A DNA stretch of 64,000 nucleotides from Henckelia pumila. Its lineage: Eukaryota > Streptophyta > Magnoliopsida > Lamiales > Gesneriaceae. Below are positions 34,522 to 45,889 of this stretch, piece after piece. How positions within the stretch are numbered: position 1 is the stretch's first letter; each line of letters begins with the position of its first letter. Under the pieces are notes generated by a model, which was given only the letters and a program-made list of their open reading frames with translations, was not told where the DNA came from and made no database searches. The DNA is taken from the NCBI RefSeq assembly GCF_033568475.1, contig NC_133122.1:154063361-154127360 (forward strand), read 5' to 3'. Position numbers and translations under genes: made by a program.

Positions 34522-36364
34522 TGTTGGAAAACGGTGATCAGATCAATCAGAATTGATACCCGGTGCAGCGGAAGTTTTAAAATTTTATATGGAATGATTC
34601 CATATCGGGGTTATCAAAACTTTACGATTAAATTGTGCGTGTAAAAATTAAATAACAATTAAATTTTTACCTTGAATCTCGAAACGAGATTATGGACACC
34701 AACAGATTACTCTGCTCTTGTTGTATATCCCAGGAACTGATGGACGAACAATTCTTCAATCAGGTCCACGAACAGAAGTTTAATCCCTCTGATAGATTGC
34801 ACTAGAAAATCTATCAGAAGTTTCTACGAAGAGAATTAACGAATTTTATCCGTTAAACCAGACTGCAAATTCAAAATTCACAGGCTGAAATTTTCAGAGA
34901 GAAAAACAGAGAGGGGGCGGCCACTATAGGTCTCAAAAACCCTAGTGTTCGAAATTATGAGCCTCTGTTGTGTAATTTCTGTACTGCAATAACTTATTTA
35001 TAATGTGGGCTGCTAACATCTTAGGGCCCATTAGTCATAAGTTCAAGCCTGACAAGCAAAGCTCGAATGTTCAGAAATTAATATAAAATTCATCGTGACT
35101 CAGATTGATAAACCAATTTCACCAATGTGCACAGAAACCATTTCTGCATCTTTTAAAATCAAGATAAATTTTCTGAATCCGAATTCAGTGATTTTCAAAA
35201 ATGCTCATCCCTATGTCATTTTAGGAAATCTTACTCTTCTACTCTGATATAAGAAGTCCCACTTCTTTATTCACTAAATTTAACTCTTTAAATTTAATTA
35301 TCTCAACGGGGATTAAAAATCCATTACTTGTGTGACCCTCAATGGTTCAGGGATACAGCTAGCCGTGGGCTCACAACTCCTTGTGACTCGGAACAACAAT
35401 TTCCGACTTGCCCATCAAATCATGGTAAGAGCGCCTAGCAACATCGCCCCATGATTCCCTAGGTATCACTGATAGTGCCTGCAAGAACCAATAGATTTTG
35501 GTTAGCGTACAGTACGGTCCCTTCATCCATATATCCCGATCGAATCAACAACCATTGGTAAATCGAGAGTCGTTCGAGATTCGATAACTATGCAATGCAT
35601 CTTGAAGATCAAATAGTGACATCGCATGTGCTACTAAGAAACAATTTCTTAAAACACATCATGTACTCTGGCCAGAGATTCGTCACACTAATATCTCCTC
35701 AGATTGCATAGGATATCCACACTAGCAAGTATGTGGTGAATCCTTGACAACAAAGCATCGACTCCTATGTGTGTCGTAACTGTACCCAATCCCGACACCT
35801 GATGACCCTAATAGAGTCGGTAAACGAGTCAAAGTACAGTACTAGCATATAGAGTCTCAATGATGTTTCAAGTAGTAAGGACTAATGGTGTACAACCAAA
35901 ACCGCGGACTTTATCCACTCGATAAGTGATAACCACTTGGAAAGTTCGGATAGGGTAGTTCGATCATTCATCGTATGAATATCCATTTGCATGCATTGAA
36001 CATCTCTATGTTCCATACCAATGAAATGTGGTACTCGGCATCGCAAATGCTAGTCTCAATCTCGAGCGATCCTTATCCTTATTAACGGACGGCTCAATCA
36101 ACTAGGAACTGTTTAGAATATACAGTGACTATAAGATGTGTTTCATGATAGCCATCCCCATGTGCCACCACATCTTACATACACTATAGTATATTCAAGG
36201 TCTTCATCTAAACATCTTATAGTATGTCACAACATAATAATATGATAAAAGATAAAGTAGACGCCATTATAAAAGTGTAAATTATATTAAACAAAAGATT
36301 GTTTATACATAGAGTCATCAAAGCCCTTAGCCACAAGTTGACTCACCGGGCACCCACTCTTTCA
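34522..36364 (-). repeat. Copia 5' LTR
   Basis: Same ends as 27,495-29,335. It acts as the promoter LTR for the minus-strand element. Flanked on the right by ATGTG at 36,365-36,369. Confidence 0.95.
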
Positions 36365-36369
36365 ATGTG

Positions 36370-38670
36370 ATCCCATTTCCATTCAGGAATCGATAAACTC
36401 TGCAGTAGACCTCCAGGCTTATTTCTCTCTGCCTTCACCTGTTGACAGTTCAAACATTTAGATACAAATTCAGTCACATCAAACTTCATTTGTTTCCACC
36501 AGTACTGATTCTTCAAATCATTGTATATTTTTCCGCCTCCAGGATGTACACTGAATCTACTACTATGCGCTTCTTTCAGTATCTGCTGTTTCAAATCAGA
36601 AACATTCGGAACCACAATTCTGTTATTCACATATAATAAATCATCAGTACTAACCTGATACTCGAATCGATGCCCTGATCGGACCATTTCCATCGACTTC
36701 TGAACATTCAAATCAGATTTCTGTGCTTCTTTAATTCGATTCAGTAATTCAGGCTCAACACTAATAGCACAAACTCTCATCGGTCTCATATATGTCTCAA
36801 CTATATATCCAGAAATACAACAATCTTCAATCAAATGAGATATACCTACAGTAGACAAGGATAAATCACATACCTTCCTACTTAGGGCATCTGCTGCTGC
36901 ATTTGACTTCCCTGGATAATATTTGATTTCACAATCGAAGTCTTTCAATAAGTCAAGCCATCTTCTTTGTCTCATGTTCAGCTCAGATTGTGAAAACAGA
37001 TACTTCAAACTCTTATGATCAGAAAATATTTCGAACTTCTCACCGTACAGATAATGTCGCCAAATCTTCAGTGCAAATACAATAGCTGTCAATTCAATAT
37101 CATGAATTGGATATCTGACTTCATGTGGTTTGAGTTGTCGAGAAGCATAATCACAATAAACAACAAAATCACCAGTACCTGAAGGGATTGTCAAGACTGG
37201 CGCACTAGTCAACCTCTTCTTCACCTCAAGGAAACTAGCTTCACAAGCTTCAGACCAAACAAACGGTGCATTTTTCTATGTAAGCTGAGTAATAGGCCTC
37301 GCAATGGACGAAAAATCTCTGATAAATCGACGATAATACCCGGTCAATCCCATAAAACTTTGGATTTCTGGCACAGATGTCAATCTAGATCAACTGATCA
37401 CAGCTTCAACTTTTCTTGGATCGACAAAAATACCGTCTCCTGAAATAATATGACCAAGAAACACGACTTTCTGCAACCAAAATTCACATTTAGACAACTT
37501 GGCATACAATTTCTCTTCTCGAAAAGTTCTCAAAACAATTCTGAGGTGTTCAGCATGCTCACACAGATTCTTAGAGTAGATCAAAATATCATCGATAAAT
37601 ATAATCACAAAGTCATCAAGATATTTTTGAAACACTCTATTCATCAAACCCATAAATACTGCCGGGGCATTGGTCAAACCAAAAGGCATAACGATAAACT
37701 CATAATAATCATACCTCGTTCAAAAAGCAGTCTTCGATACATCTTCATATCTCACCCTCAATTGATGATAGCCGGATCTCAAATCAATCTTCGAATATAC
37801 TGACGAACCGTGAAATTGATCAAATAAATCATCTATACGAGGTAAAGGATATCGATTCTTTACCGTTGCTTTATTCAATTGCCAGTAATCAATACATAAT
37901 CTCATCGATACATCCTTCTTTATGACAAACAATGCCGGAGCGCCCCAAGGAGAGACACTCGGTCTGATATATCCTTTGGCTAAAAGATCTTCAAGTTGAT
38001 CTTTCAGTTCTTTCAATTCAATTGGCAGAATATGGTAAGGTGCTTTCGATATCGGATGTGTACCTGACTTCAATTCTATACTGAAGTCTACCTCTCGAAA
38101 CGGAGGCAATCCTGGAATCTCGTCAGGAAAGACGTCAGCAAACTCACTAACCACTGACAAATCAGTAAATTTCGGGCTAGCTTTCAATACATCAACTGCA
38201 TTGATAAGAAATCTCTCTGCCCCTTTCTGCAATAAATCAGTCATAGAAAGAATAGATATCAAAGGAATTTTTTCTCGTGAACCCTTACCATAGAACTTCC
38301 ACTCGTCAGCCATCTCCGGTCTGAATCTCACAATCTTTTGAAAACAATCAACTGTAGCTCTGTACTTGGTTAACATATCGATACCGATAATACAATCAAA
38401 ATCAGATAAACCAAGAACAATACAGTCTAGCTCAATTTCATTACCTTCATACCGCAGTATACAATTTTTGACAGGCTTCACAGATACTATACCTTTTCTC
38501 AACGGTGAAGATATAGATACTACATCAGTTAATGGTTCGACAGGTAATGAATGCAATGCAGCAAATTGTTTAGAAATGAATGTGTGTGAAGCACATGTAT
38601 CAACTAATACGTAAGAAGGATAACCATAAATAGAGCAGTTACCTGCTATCACATCATCAGGTGCCGCCTA
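36370..38670 (-). pseudogene. Chromovirus protease, RT, RNase H and integrase N-terminus (pseudogene)
   Basis: Reading leftward from about 38,650. The protease segment has [16 protein letters not shown], where family members have DTGAS. RT follows ([27 protein letters not shown]), then an in-frame TGA at about 37,720 after SKTAF. RT continues in the next piece with [12 protein letters not shown] and the active site FIDD at about 37,585-37,597. A further stop follows AVIS at about 37,390. In RNase H the segment around the first catalytic Asp is lost: VVYCDY joins directly to ASRQLKPHE. The integrase zinc-binding HHCC ([10 protein letters not shown] .. CLNCQQ) is present at about 36,430-36,550, and the frame then meets the copia insertion at WKWDHI. 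Confidence 0.9.
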
Positions 38671-39861
38671 AGCCTGTTCTTCGGTCAATGAAAAAACTCT
38701 GGCGTGTTGTCTTGAAAGTTGATTCACTGTCTGATCTCCTCCTTCTGCTCTACCCTGTGATGCTGGCTGTGGTTGGAACGAATGAACAAAGGATCCTTGT
38801 CTTCCAGACTGTGCTACTGGTCTAGACAATCCAGTACCCTGTGCACTGCCAGAACCACGCTGTGGGCAAACTCGTGCAAAATGACCTGTCTGATTACAAA
38901 TATGACAGCTTCCAAACACTCCTCGACATTGTTCACTAGTGTGATGGCCCCCACACTTAAACAGTAAACATCAGATCTTTTTCCAGCCCTAGACTGTCTG
39001 GATCCACTCGAACTAAAAGAGTTACTACCTGATCATTTAAACTGTTTTCCTTTCCCCTTAAATAAATTTTTCTTACCACTACTGTTACCTCCTGCATCAA
39101 ATCGAGGTCGTGGTGGAATTTGTGGCTGCTCTTGCAATTGTTTCATCAGCTGTGGCACAAACTGTACTCCTCGTTGCCTCAGTATACCTGCTTCAGCTCC
39201 TTTTGCACGATTAAGAGCATCGGCCAAGTTGTTTGGTCGTCCCGCATTCACTAGAGTAAAAACATTTGGATTCAGCCCGTTTATAGACTGATCAGCTTGA
39301 GCTTCATCACTTGCAGCAATATGCGGAGCAAAATTTAGTAGGCTGGTGAACTTTGCAACATATTCTTCGATATTTAATTGCCCTTGTTGCAAACTTGCAA
39401 ACTCTGCTCCCTTGTCCTTGCGATAAGAAATAGAACAGAACCGTTGATAGAAAGCAGTTTTAAATACAGACCATGTGATAACTGTACCTCGGTTTTCAAA
39501 TGTTCTTTGTCACTATCCACCAACTCTTTTCATGGCCATGTAGTTGATGAATCACAAGTCTGATTCGTCGGTCGTCTGTATAATCAAGGGATTCAAATAA
39601 CTGCTCGATATCCTCTAACCAATTCTCACAATCAACAGAGTTCTCGGTTTCTTGTAACGTGGGCAGTTTGAAGGACTGAAATCATTTCAATAGTGTTTCC
39701 ATGGGAGTTGCAGTAGCACTCATTGTATCAACAGAAGTACTACCCTGTCCTAGTTCAGGTGCTGTCACCGGTACTTGTGGCACTATCTGTGCAACATTAG
39801 TCTGCTCTGGATGATTCACTGCCAATGTTTGTCTAGGATTCTGTACTTGACGGGGAGGCAT
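38668..39861 (-). pseudogene. Chromovirus gag (pseudogene)
   Basis: Starts at ATG 39,861 (MPPRQVQNPRQT). An in-frame TGA follows METLLK at about 39,681. The capsid part appears as LVIHQLHGHEKSWW, then a frameshift near 39,500, then QQGQLNIEEYVAKF. A second TGA follows KGKGKQFK at about 39,033. A CCHC zinc knuckle (CHICNQTGHFARVC) is at about 38,865-38,910, preceded by a second cysteine motif (CGGHHTSEQC). At about 38,668 a TAG stands after EEQA where relatives have Gln. Gag would form the particle and bind the genomic RNA. Confidence 0.88.
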
Positions 39862-40135
39862 ATCTGATAATCAAACAGATTAGTACACAATTCAATCTCA
39901 GATAGAATAAATCTGTTTCGGTCCTCCTCTGATTATCACGCTAATGCCTTCTCAAGAGATCGAGTTCCGATTCAGTAGCAGTCAAGACATGTTTCCAATT
40001 AAATCAAATAAATAAATAGCATACAATTTTTAAATCTTGAAATCAGTTCAGATAATACGCATGCTTCCAGAATAAATAAACTATCAAAGAGACTCGATCT
40101 ATCCCGCTCATTTATTCTCAGTTCGAGAAACTTAA

Positions 40136-40147
40136 GCTCTGATACCA
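40136..40147 (-). other. Chromovirus primer binding site
   Basis: The minus strand reads TGGTATCAGAGC five bases inside the 5' LTR, complementary to initiator methionine tRNA. Confidence 0.88.
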
Positions 40148-40152
40148 CCTGT

Positions 40153-42210
40153 TGTGAGGACCTCGGGTTGCTAATCTCATCTTAGGACAACAAACGATTA
40201 ATTAATAATTAATCATCAATTAAGGGAATACTCAAACCAAGAACTAATTTTTTTAAAAAAATACTTGCACCTCGCTCGATCGGTTAAATCCTACCGATCG
40301 AGCAAGAGTAAAACTCCAACTCTCGGGTTTGAGCAAAACTTTGCCTCGCTCGATCGATAAAATTTATCCGATCGAGCGGGCTCAAATCTTTAACTTTTTT
40401 TTTGAAAAACTACAGGCCTCGCTCGATCGGTGAAATTCAACCGATCGAGCGGCTTCTCTGCCCAAAAAAATAGCAGAAATTCTTTTGCTGTCAAGTCTGA
40501 AAATCCAATCCAAAATAATCGAAAAACCAACTCAAATCATGGTTTAACAAATCTGGAACATGCATATATACATAAACTAAGTCTCAAGCATAAATTCATG
40601 CGTTTATTACATCAAATGGATAGTTAAAAAGACATTAAACTAAAAATTACACAAAGTGTCACAAGTGTACTTCAAGCCATAATTCTTCTACCAAGTTTGA
40701 TGTTATTCAACTATCATACTTCAGTTAAAACCCAAGTCCACACTTGCTAAATCTCTCTCCCGAGCTGTCAATGTTGTCTCTGACTAGCTCCTACCCCCTC
40801 TGTTTCCATGCACACATACAAAACAAATCAACAGCCGGATAAACTCTGGTGAGAAATCATTCTCAGTATAATAGACATATAAAAGCGTTAAATAAATCAT
40901 ATCAACTTTAAACTTATCGACTCGAGAATAGAGTAAAATAACGTATATATCAAATAAGAATTTATTCATATATCGTCTCAGCCATCAAGATTCGTTAACG
41001 ATCTTGACATGGATATACATCTATCGTAGTCATATTTGACTAGAAAATAAGGTCGCCTCAGACCTTGGCAATCGAATCAATTCTATCATATCGTATCATA
41101 ATAATATCGAATCAAAAATCCACTATCTGATATGGATCGACAACATCATAACAAAATCAAAATGATAAACAAGTATGTGATTTTGCGGGACAACTCAAGA
41201 AGCTTTATTCTTGAGTTTCAAATCTCTGACTTGCGATGTCATCTTATACCTTCTTATTTTCTTGGTTTTAAAAGCTTCAAACCTGAAACATAACATCAAA
41301 ACATTCATATCAAACTTCATTCCAAAATCGGTTCAAAATCATCATTTGATCTTCAATAAAATGACTTCAAACCTTGATCACTTCTTATTCGGTTCGAATT
41401 CAAAGTTCTTGAGTCGTTGGCCTTAAATACTAATATGAAAATGAAGAATACAGATGCTATATAATCAACAAAATCTCAAAGAATACCTCAGCTCAATCAT
41501 AGGCTATCAAAACGACCTCAAATCATAAACCGACGGCGTAGCGATTAAAAATCGAGAACCGACAAAATATCGAAATAAATATCAGCTTCATAAATGTAAT
41601 ATAGCAGCAATATAGCATCATAAACCAGCATCTCAGCAGCTATAAGTTTAACATCTAAGCTGAAAAATCATAAGAGATACAACCTCTAATCATTCTTGGA
41701 TTCAGTTCAAACATACAAGATATAAACGTTCAAGAACATGTACACATGAACGAATCCTGATTCCTTAAATATTCTGATTTCAAAATCTGTTAGAAACATC
41801 ATAATACTTACATAAAATCGAATCTCTCGTCGTAAGGATCGCTGTGCTATTTTCGAAATTAAAATCGGATAACCAGATCAAAAGATACAAGGATTTGAAA
41901 ATCAAGTTCAAAGAAGAAAATGAAGTCTCGGCACTTTGTTCTGAAATTTCTGAATGAACTATCTCATTTACACGTATGAAAGCTGAGTAATCACTTGGGA
42001 ATTAAGATATCTTCAAACCAATTGCAATTTAGTCCCTAGAAACTTCCAAAATTACAATTCAGTCCTCGGCCCTCTTTTTAATTCAATTTCAATCCTAAAT
42101 AATTTAAGAATATTAGAATTAAAATCTAAACTCTAAAAATTCTCATATTAAATATTCTCGAATTAAAATTAAATACTCTCGGATTAAATCCAATAATCTC
42201 GGGCCTTACA
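40153..42210 (-). repeat. Chromovirus 5' LTR
   Basis: Plus-strand ends TGTGAGGACC and CCTTACA. Counterpart of 24,272-26,333, including the triple 'gctcgatcgg' hairpin cluster at about 40,268-40,452. Confidence 0.93.
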
Positions 42211-43100
42211 TTAAAAAAACATTTTGTTTACTTTTGAATTTATGTGACCGTCCAATGCATTTTGTTTCTAGCAATTTTCTTTATTGTTTAGTTATTTAAA
42301 ATTGCTCGTCACCAAATTGGATTTTTTAACCATTTTTTTCCTTTCGGTGCGAAGCCGAGTTTTGTTTGATTTGAGTGATAAAATTGCATCTTTTTAATGC
42401 ACTACTGCAATTGTTTTTCAGGTTTGATATTTAATATGGCAAACAAAAGAATACAAATGTTGCTTCAAAATTTAAGTGAAAGATCTCGTAGAGATGATAA
42501 GAGTTACAGATGATGTAAAGATGAAACCGACGCACGAAACAATGTCACACAAAACAATACGATGGAGTCAAGACTAATGGAAGAGCATAATCAAGGAGGT
42601 AAATTTTTTTTTGGGTATGAATTATTAATTAAATGCATAGGATTAAATTAAATTTATTTTCTAGATGGCAACTATCATAACAGATATTATGCAACAACAG
42701 ACAAATACTTCACAAATTGCCCATGAAGTCAAAGATCTCCATCAATGTCAGAGTCGGACAACGATTAGATGAAATGTGAAAACATTTTTTATTTTATTCA
42801 TTAAATTTGAAACATTTTCATTTATTTTTATTAGGATTTGGAGTATCATTGATGAATTTGAAATATTTTCATTTATTTTTTATTAGGATTTGGAGTATTA
42901 TTGATGAATCTGAAATATTTTAATGTATTTTTTATTGGGATTTTTATTGTGTATTTGTTGTGTATTATTTATATATTTTATTGGTTGAGAAATTATTCCT
43001 AAATAATGTATATTTGTTTGAAAAATACAATAAAAGACTAAATGATTGCTAAATTGGATTTAGGAGTAATTTCAAGTAATTTCATTTAAATCATTCTCAA
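42211..43100 (+). other. CACTA right interior, possible remnant exon
   Basis: After the chromovirus the CACTA sequence resumes. An acceptor-like 'tgcaattgtttttcag' at about 42,406-42,421 precedes ATGGCAAACAAAAG at 42,436, giving about 24 codons before a stop. A further acidic or basic stretch lies to about 42,770. It may be the last piece of an element gene whose intron took the chromovirus. No family was recognised. Confidence 0.35.
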
Positions 43101-44170
43101 TTGTCAGCTAAAACATTGCTTCTATATTTGTTGTTTTACGAACGATTCAAAACAACTCACATATTTACTGCTTGAAGAGGGGTCCTAAATCTCTCCAAAT
43201 TTACAGCTTCATGAGAAGTTTCGAAGCGTTTTTTAAAACTATTATTTTCAATAATGGTTGAAAACCAGTATAATATGCTTGTCTTGAGGACCGGTTCCAC
43301 ACCGTTCCTACATCTAGTACCTAGCCTTTTCAAGATTAGTTTACGAAAACCATTCTTAAAACCAAATTTTTTTTAAAGCGGTTTGACATCGGTCATATAT
43401 TTATTGCTTCTATATCGATGGAATATAGGAGTCATTTGAAACTGTTCTTACACGACTAACATCAACAGCGCGTGCAAATTGCACTTATATCTATGACATG
43501 TAGGAGTGGTTAAGACCGTTCTTACACCTCACACCTTTTAGTGCGCTTTGAAACTGATCCTAAAGGAAAAATAACAGAAACGTTTCGAAAACCGTTGTGA
43601 TATGCATGTGTAAGATCGGTTTCAAACCGCTCTTTAGTTGCTACCATCAACACCGTTTGCTAATCACTCTTAAATGAATTACATGTAGGAGCAGATGATG
43701 ACCGTTCTTACACCTCACTAATTTTAGAACGCTTTGAAGCCGCTTCTAAATGCACAACTAACAAGAGTGCTACAAAACCGTTGTAATATGCCTAATATGC
43801 ACAATCGGTTTCAAACCGCTCTTTAATTGCTAACATTAGTAGCGGTTTCAAATCGCTCTTAAATCCATGACATATAGGAGTGGTGTAAGACTGTTCTTAC
43901 ACATCACATATTTTAGAATGGTTTGAAAATAATCCTAAATACGCAACTATAAAAATGGTTCGAAACCATTGTAATAAGCGTGAGGTGTAAGAGCATTGTC
44001 AAACCGCACATAAAATGAACATTAGAAGCGGTTTTTCAACTTGTACCAACGGTCGAAAAAACCGCTTCTAAAAGATATAAGGACGTTGATAAGAGGAGCG
44101 CTTGTGTAACCGGTGGTAAAAGTGTTGGAGCGGTTAAAAACCGCTCTTAAAATTAAAAAAACCGCTTCTA
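43100..44170. repeat. CACTA right subterminal repeat array
   Basis: About 1 kb of units with 'taggagcggttaagaccgttcttacacctcac', 'cgaaaccgttgtaatatgc' and 'ggtttcaaaccgctctta'. The core word 'aaccgctctta' also occurs, diverged, in the left array. Many units are internally palindromic ('aaccgctcttaaa'). Confidence 0.8.
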
Positions 44171-44193
44171 TAAAGCATTTTTTTGTAGTGAAT

Positions 44194-44956
44194 GTTGTCT
44201 TTCTTTGCTGATTTGAATTTGCATTCTGTCATCAATTTTTTTAAAATCTTTTTTCAGCCTATTTTCCAATTCAACCCAAGAAAACATGCAATTCATATGG
44301 TCCCTACTAGCTTCATGATTTTTAAGACTCCTATGCATATTACGCCGGTCTTTGTATCCATCATTACTCAAATTCTCCATTCTACTCATCATTTGTTCAG
44401 CCTTGAACAACTTGCAACAGAAACAAAATATTTTATCCAAGAAAATTGAATATACAAACCATCTTCTATCAAATGTATGCCCATTTGCCATTACCATGTA
44501 TAATGTGATGAATCAAAATGCATGTTTTTATCTTTAGGAAATAAAAAATCATCCACTCTTTTTGGACCCATTTATATCAAGTAATCTCTCATTTTTTGAG
44601 AGTTGTTATTCCAATTTCCAGGATCCTCCAAATTCAAAGTCGAATTAATTCTTCATGTTGAGAGTCATCTTTTAAGTTCTCGTTCGATTCATCCAATTGA
44701 CTTCTTCATTTACATACAATTCACCCAAATTAACTTCTTCATTCGATTCATTCAAATTGACAGACTCAGTCACTTCTTCATATTCATTGTGATTTTGTTG
44801 TTCTTCAGTCGCCAAATTATCCACTAATTCATCTCTTTCCGTTGTGCTACTTCTGCTAAAATATTTGTTAATATAACCAGCTTGACTTTGAATTAATGTC
44901 ATTTCCCTTTGTTTCATCTTTCTCTTTTGAGATCCAGACCGATATTTAGGAGGCAT
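44194..44956 (-). pseudogene. hAT transposase pseudogene, N-terminal part
   Basis: Starts at ATG 44,956 (MPPKYRSGSQKRKMKQRE), a basic N-terminus usual in TTF-type hAT transposases, followed by an acidic stretch. Around 44,500-44,620 the reading continues with DPGNWNN and FLFPKDKN but is crossed by TAA and TGA. Then comes the TTF zinc-finger region (HTFDRRWF, FCFCCKLF, HKNHEASRDHMNC-like) at about 44,230-44,500. It ends KERQH at the CACTA border and continues as WRQVL at 19,662. DNA-binding half of the transposase; inactive. Confidence 0.87.
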
Positions 44957-45000
44957 GTTCAGTTTTCTTTTGTTGTATCTACAGTTATTAAAAATGAATA

Positions 45001-45435
45001 TGATGAAGCCAAAAATCACTTGTATATGACACGTTGCTTCCGCAAAGTTCGGAGTATCAACAGATCCTTGTATGTTCCCGGTGGAGATCTTCGGTGGGTT
45101 GTTCCTACGTCACAAAACAAAATCAGAGGAGCCGGGAGGGTTCCCGGCGAAGGCACTCCGACGCTCAAGTCAGTTATTACTCAAGGAATAATAATCGAGA
45201 GTAGAGCGATATAGTGCTTAAAAAACTGTGTACCTTAATAATGAGGTGACTTGAGCTATTTATAGATATTCGGAGTGTTTCACGAGCTCGAGCCTCTTAT
45301 GGGCTTTTGTAGAATTCAGGGCCTGCTTGAATTAAATATATATAATATTTAAATAAGCTTGGGCCTCACAAATATTTGAAGTGTACCTTCATGATTGGGC
45401 TCAAGCCCAGTTGAATTTTTAGGTGTAACCTATCA
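45001..45435 (-). repeat. Tat-type element 3' LTR
   Basis: Plus-strand ends TGATGAAGCC and AACCTATCA. Only three differences from 54,830-55,264 were seen by eye over 435 bases. A plus-strand ORF across it is accidental and recurs in the other LTR. Confidence 0.96.
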
Positions 45436-45452
45436 TAGGCCCCCCACTCTCG
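45436..45452 (-). other. Tat-type element polypurine tract
   Basis: The minus strand reads 'gagagtggggggccta' immediately before the 3' LTR start TGATAGG. Confidence 0.8.
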
Positions 45453-45889
45453 GGCGTGTCGCGCGTATTGAGAGGACCGAGAGTAGATTTTTTATTGGAG
45501 TATTGCCAGAAATTTAATTGCCGAGAACGAATATTATGAGCCACTGCGAAAATTACGGGGATCGACCTGCTCGGTCATGTCGGGGGGATCAATCTGGATG
45601 GAGAAACCGTAGTAGGACTGTGACGCCATGAAATTAAAATCCTGGCAAAATAATAATAATTACAGTGTAATTGGATAGGAATCAAAATCCTACCAGAATA
45701 TTAATTGTCGAATCCCAATAGAATTCTAATAATATTTTTAGAAATCCAGTAGAACGCTATCAACTACAGTCATTATAAATTCAGCAGCACAGTATGGTTT
45801 CATCATAACCTACTAACGTGAAATTATTTTTCTCTTGCAGTATTTGAGTGCTTGTGTTCGAAAATTAAAGCAAGGGTCAAAATAATCCT

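Larger units (their letters stand above)
27495..36364 (-). mobile_element. Ty1/copia LTR retrotransposon inserted in the chromovirus integrase
   Basis: 8,870 bp with LTRs of 1,841 and 1,843 bp, an exact ATGTG duplication, a methionine-initiator-tRNA primer site, a polypurine tract and an uninterrupted 938-codon pol reading frame on the minus strand. The LTRs differ at only a few tens of positions by eye (about 98% alike), so it is the youngest layer in this part of the stack. Domain order integrase before RT marks the copia superfamily. Gag is internally deleted and the protease is broken, so mobility would need help from another copy. Confidence 0.95.
24272..42210 (-). mobile_element. Ty3/gypsy chromovirus (Tekay-like), decayed, split by a copia element
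   Basis: LTRs of about 2.06 kb lie at 24,272-26,333 (3' LTR) and 40,153-42,210 (5' LTR), with TG..CA ends on both. A methionine-initiator-tRNA-type primer site and a polypurine tract lie at the expected places. Minus-strand order is gag, zinc knuckle, protease, RT, RNase H, integrase, chromodomain-like tail, which defines a chromovirus. Excluding the copia insert the element is about 9.06 kb. Flanking five-mers (CAAAA left, TTAAA right) do not match well, so the duplication has decayed. Stops and frameshifts break every gene. Confidence 0.93.
19666..44190. mobile_element. CACTA (En/Spm-type) transposon interval with nested insertions
   Basis: The left end is CACTACAAAAAAAAGGG, and the right end reverse complemented is CACTACAAAAAAATGC, a shared 13-base terminus starting with the diagnostic CACTA. 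AAT at 19,663-19,665 is duplicated at 44,191-44,193, the 3-bp duplication of this superfamily. Long subterminal arrays lie inside both ends. Of 24.5 kb only about 6.5 kb belongs to the element; the rest is a chromovirus (24,272-42,210, itself holding a copia element) and a Tourist MITE. No CACTA transposase was recognised. A short plus-strand coding-like stretch (MANKRIQMLLQNLSERSRR) at about 42,436-42,492 follows an acceptor-like 'ttttcag', so this looks like a non-autonomous copy. Confidence 0.92.

Noticed and set aside
24267..42215. Clean 5-bp duplication around the chromovirus
   Set aside because: The flanks CAAAA and TTAAA match at three of five bases only; no exact duplication can be claimed.
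44909..45214. 101-codon plus-strand ORF repeated at 54,849-55,043
   Set aside because: It lies in the LTR of the Tat-type element; the repetition only reflects the LTR pair.
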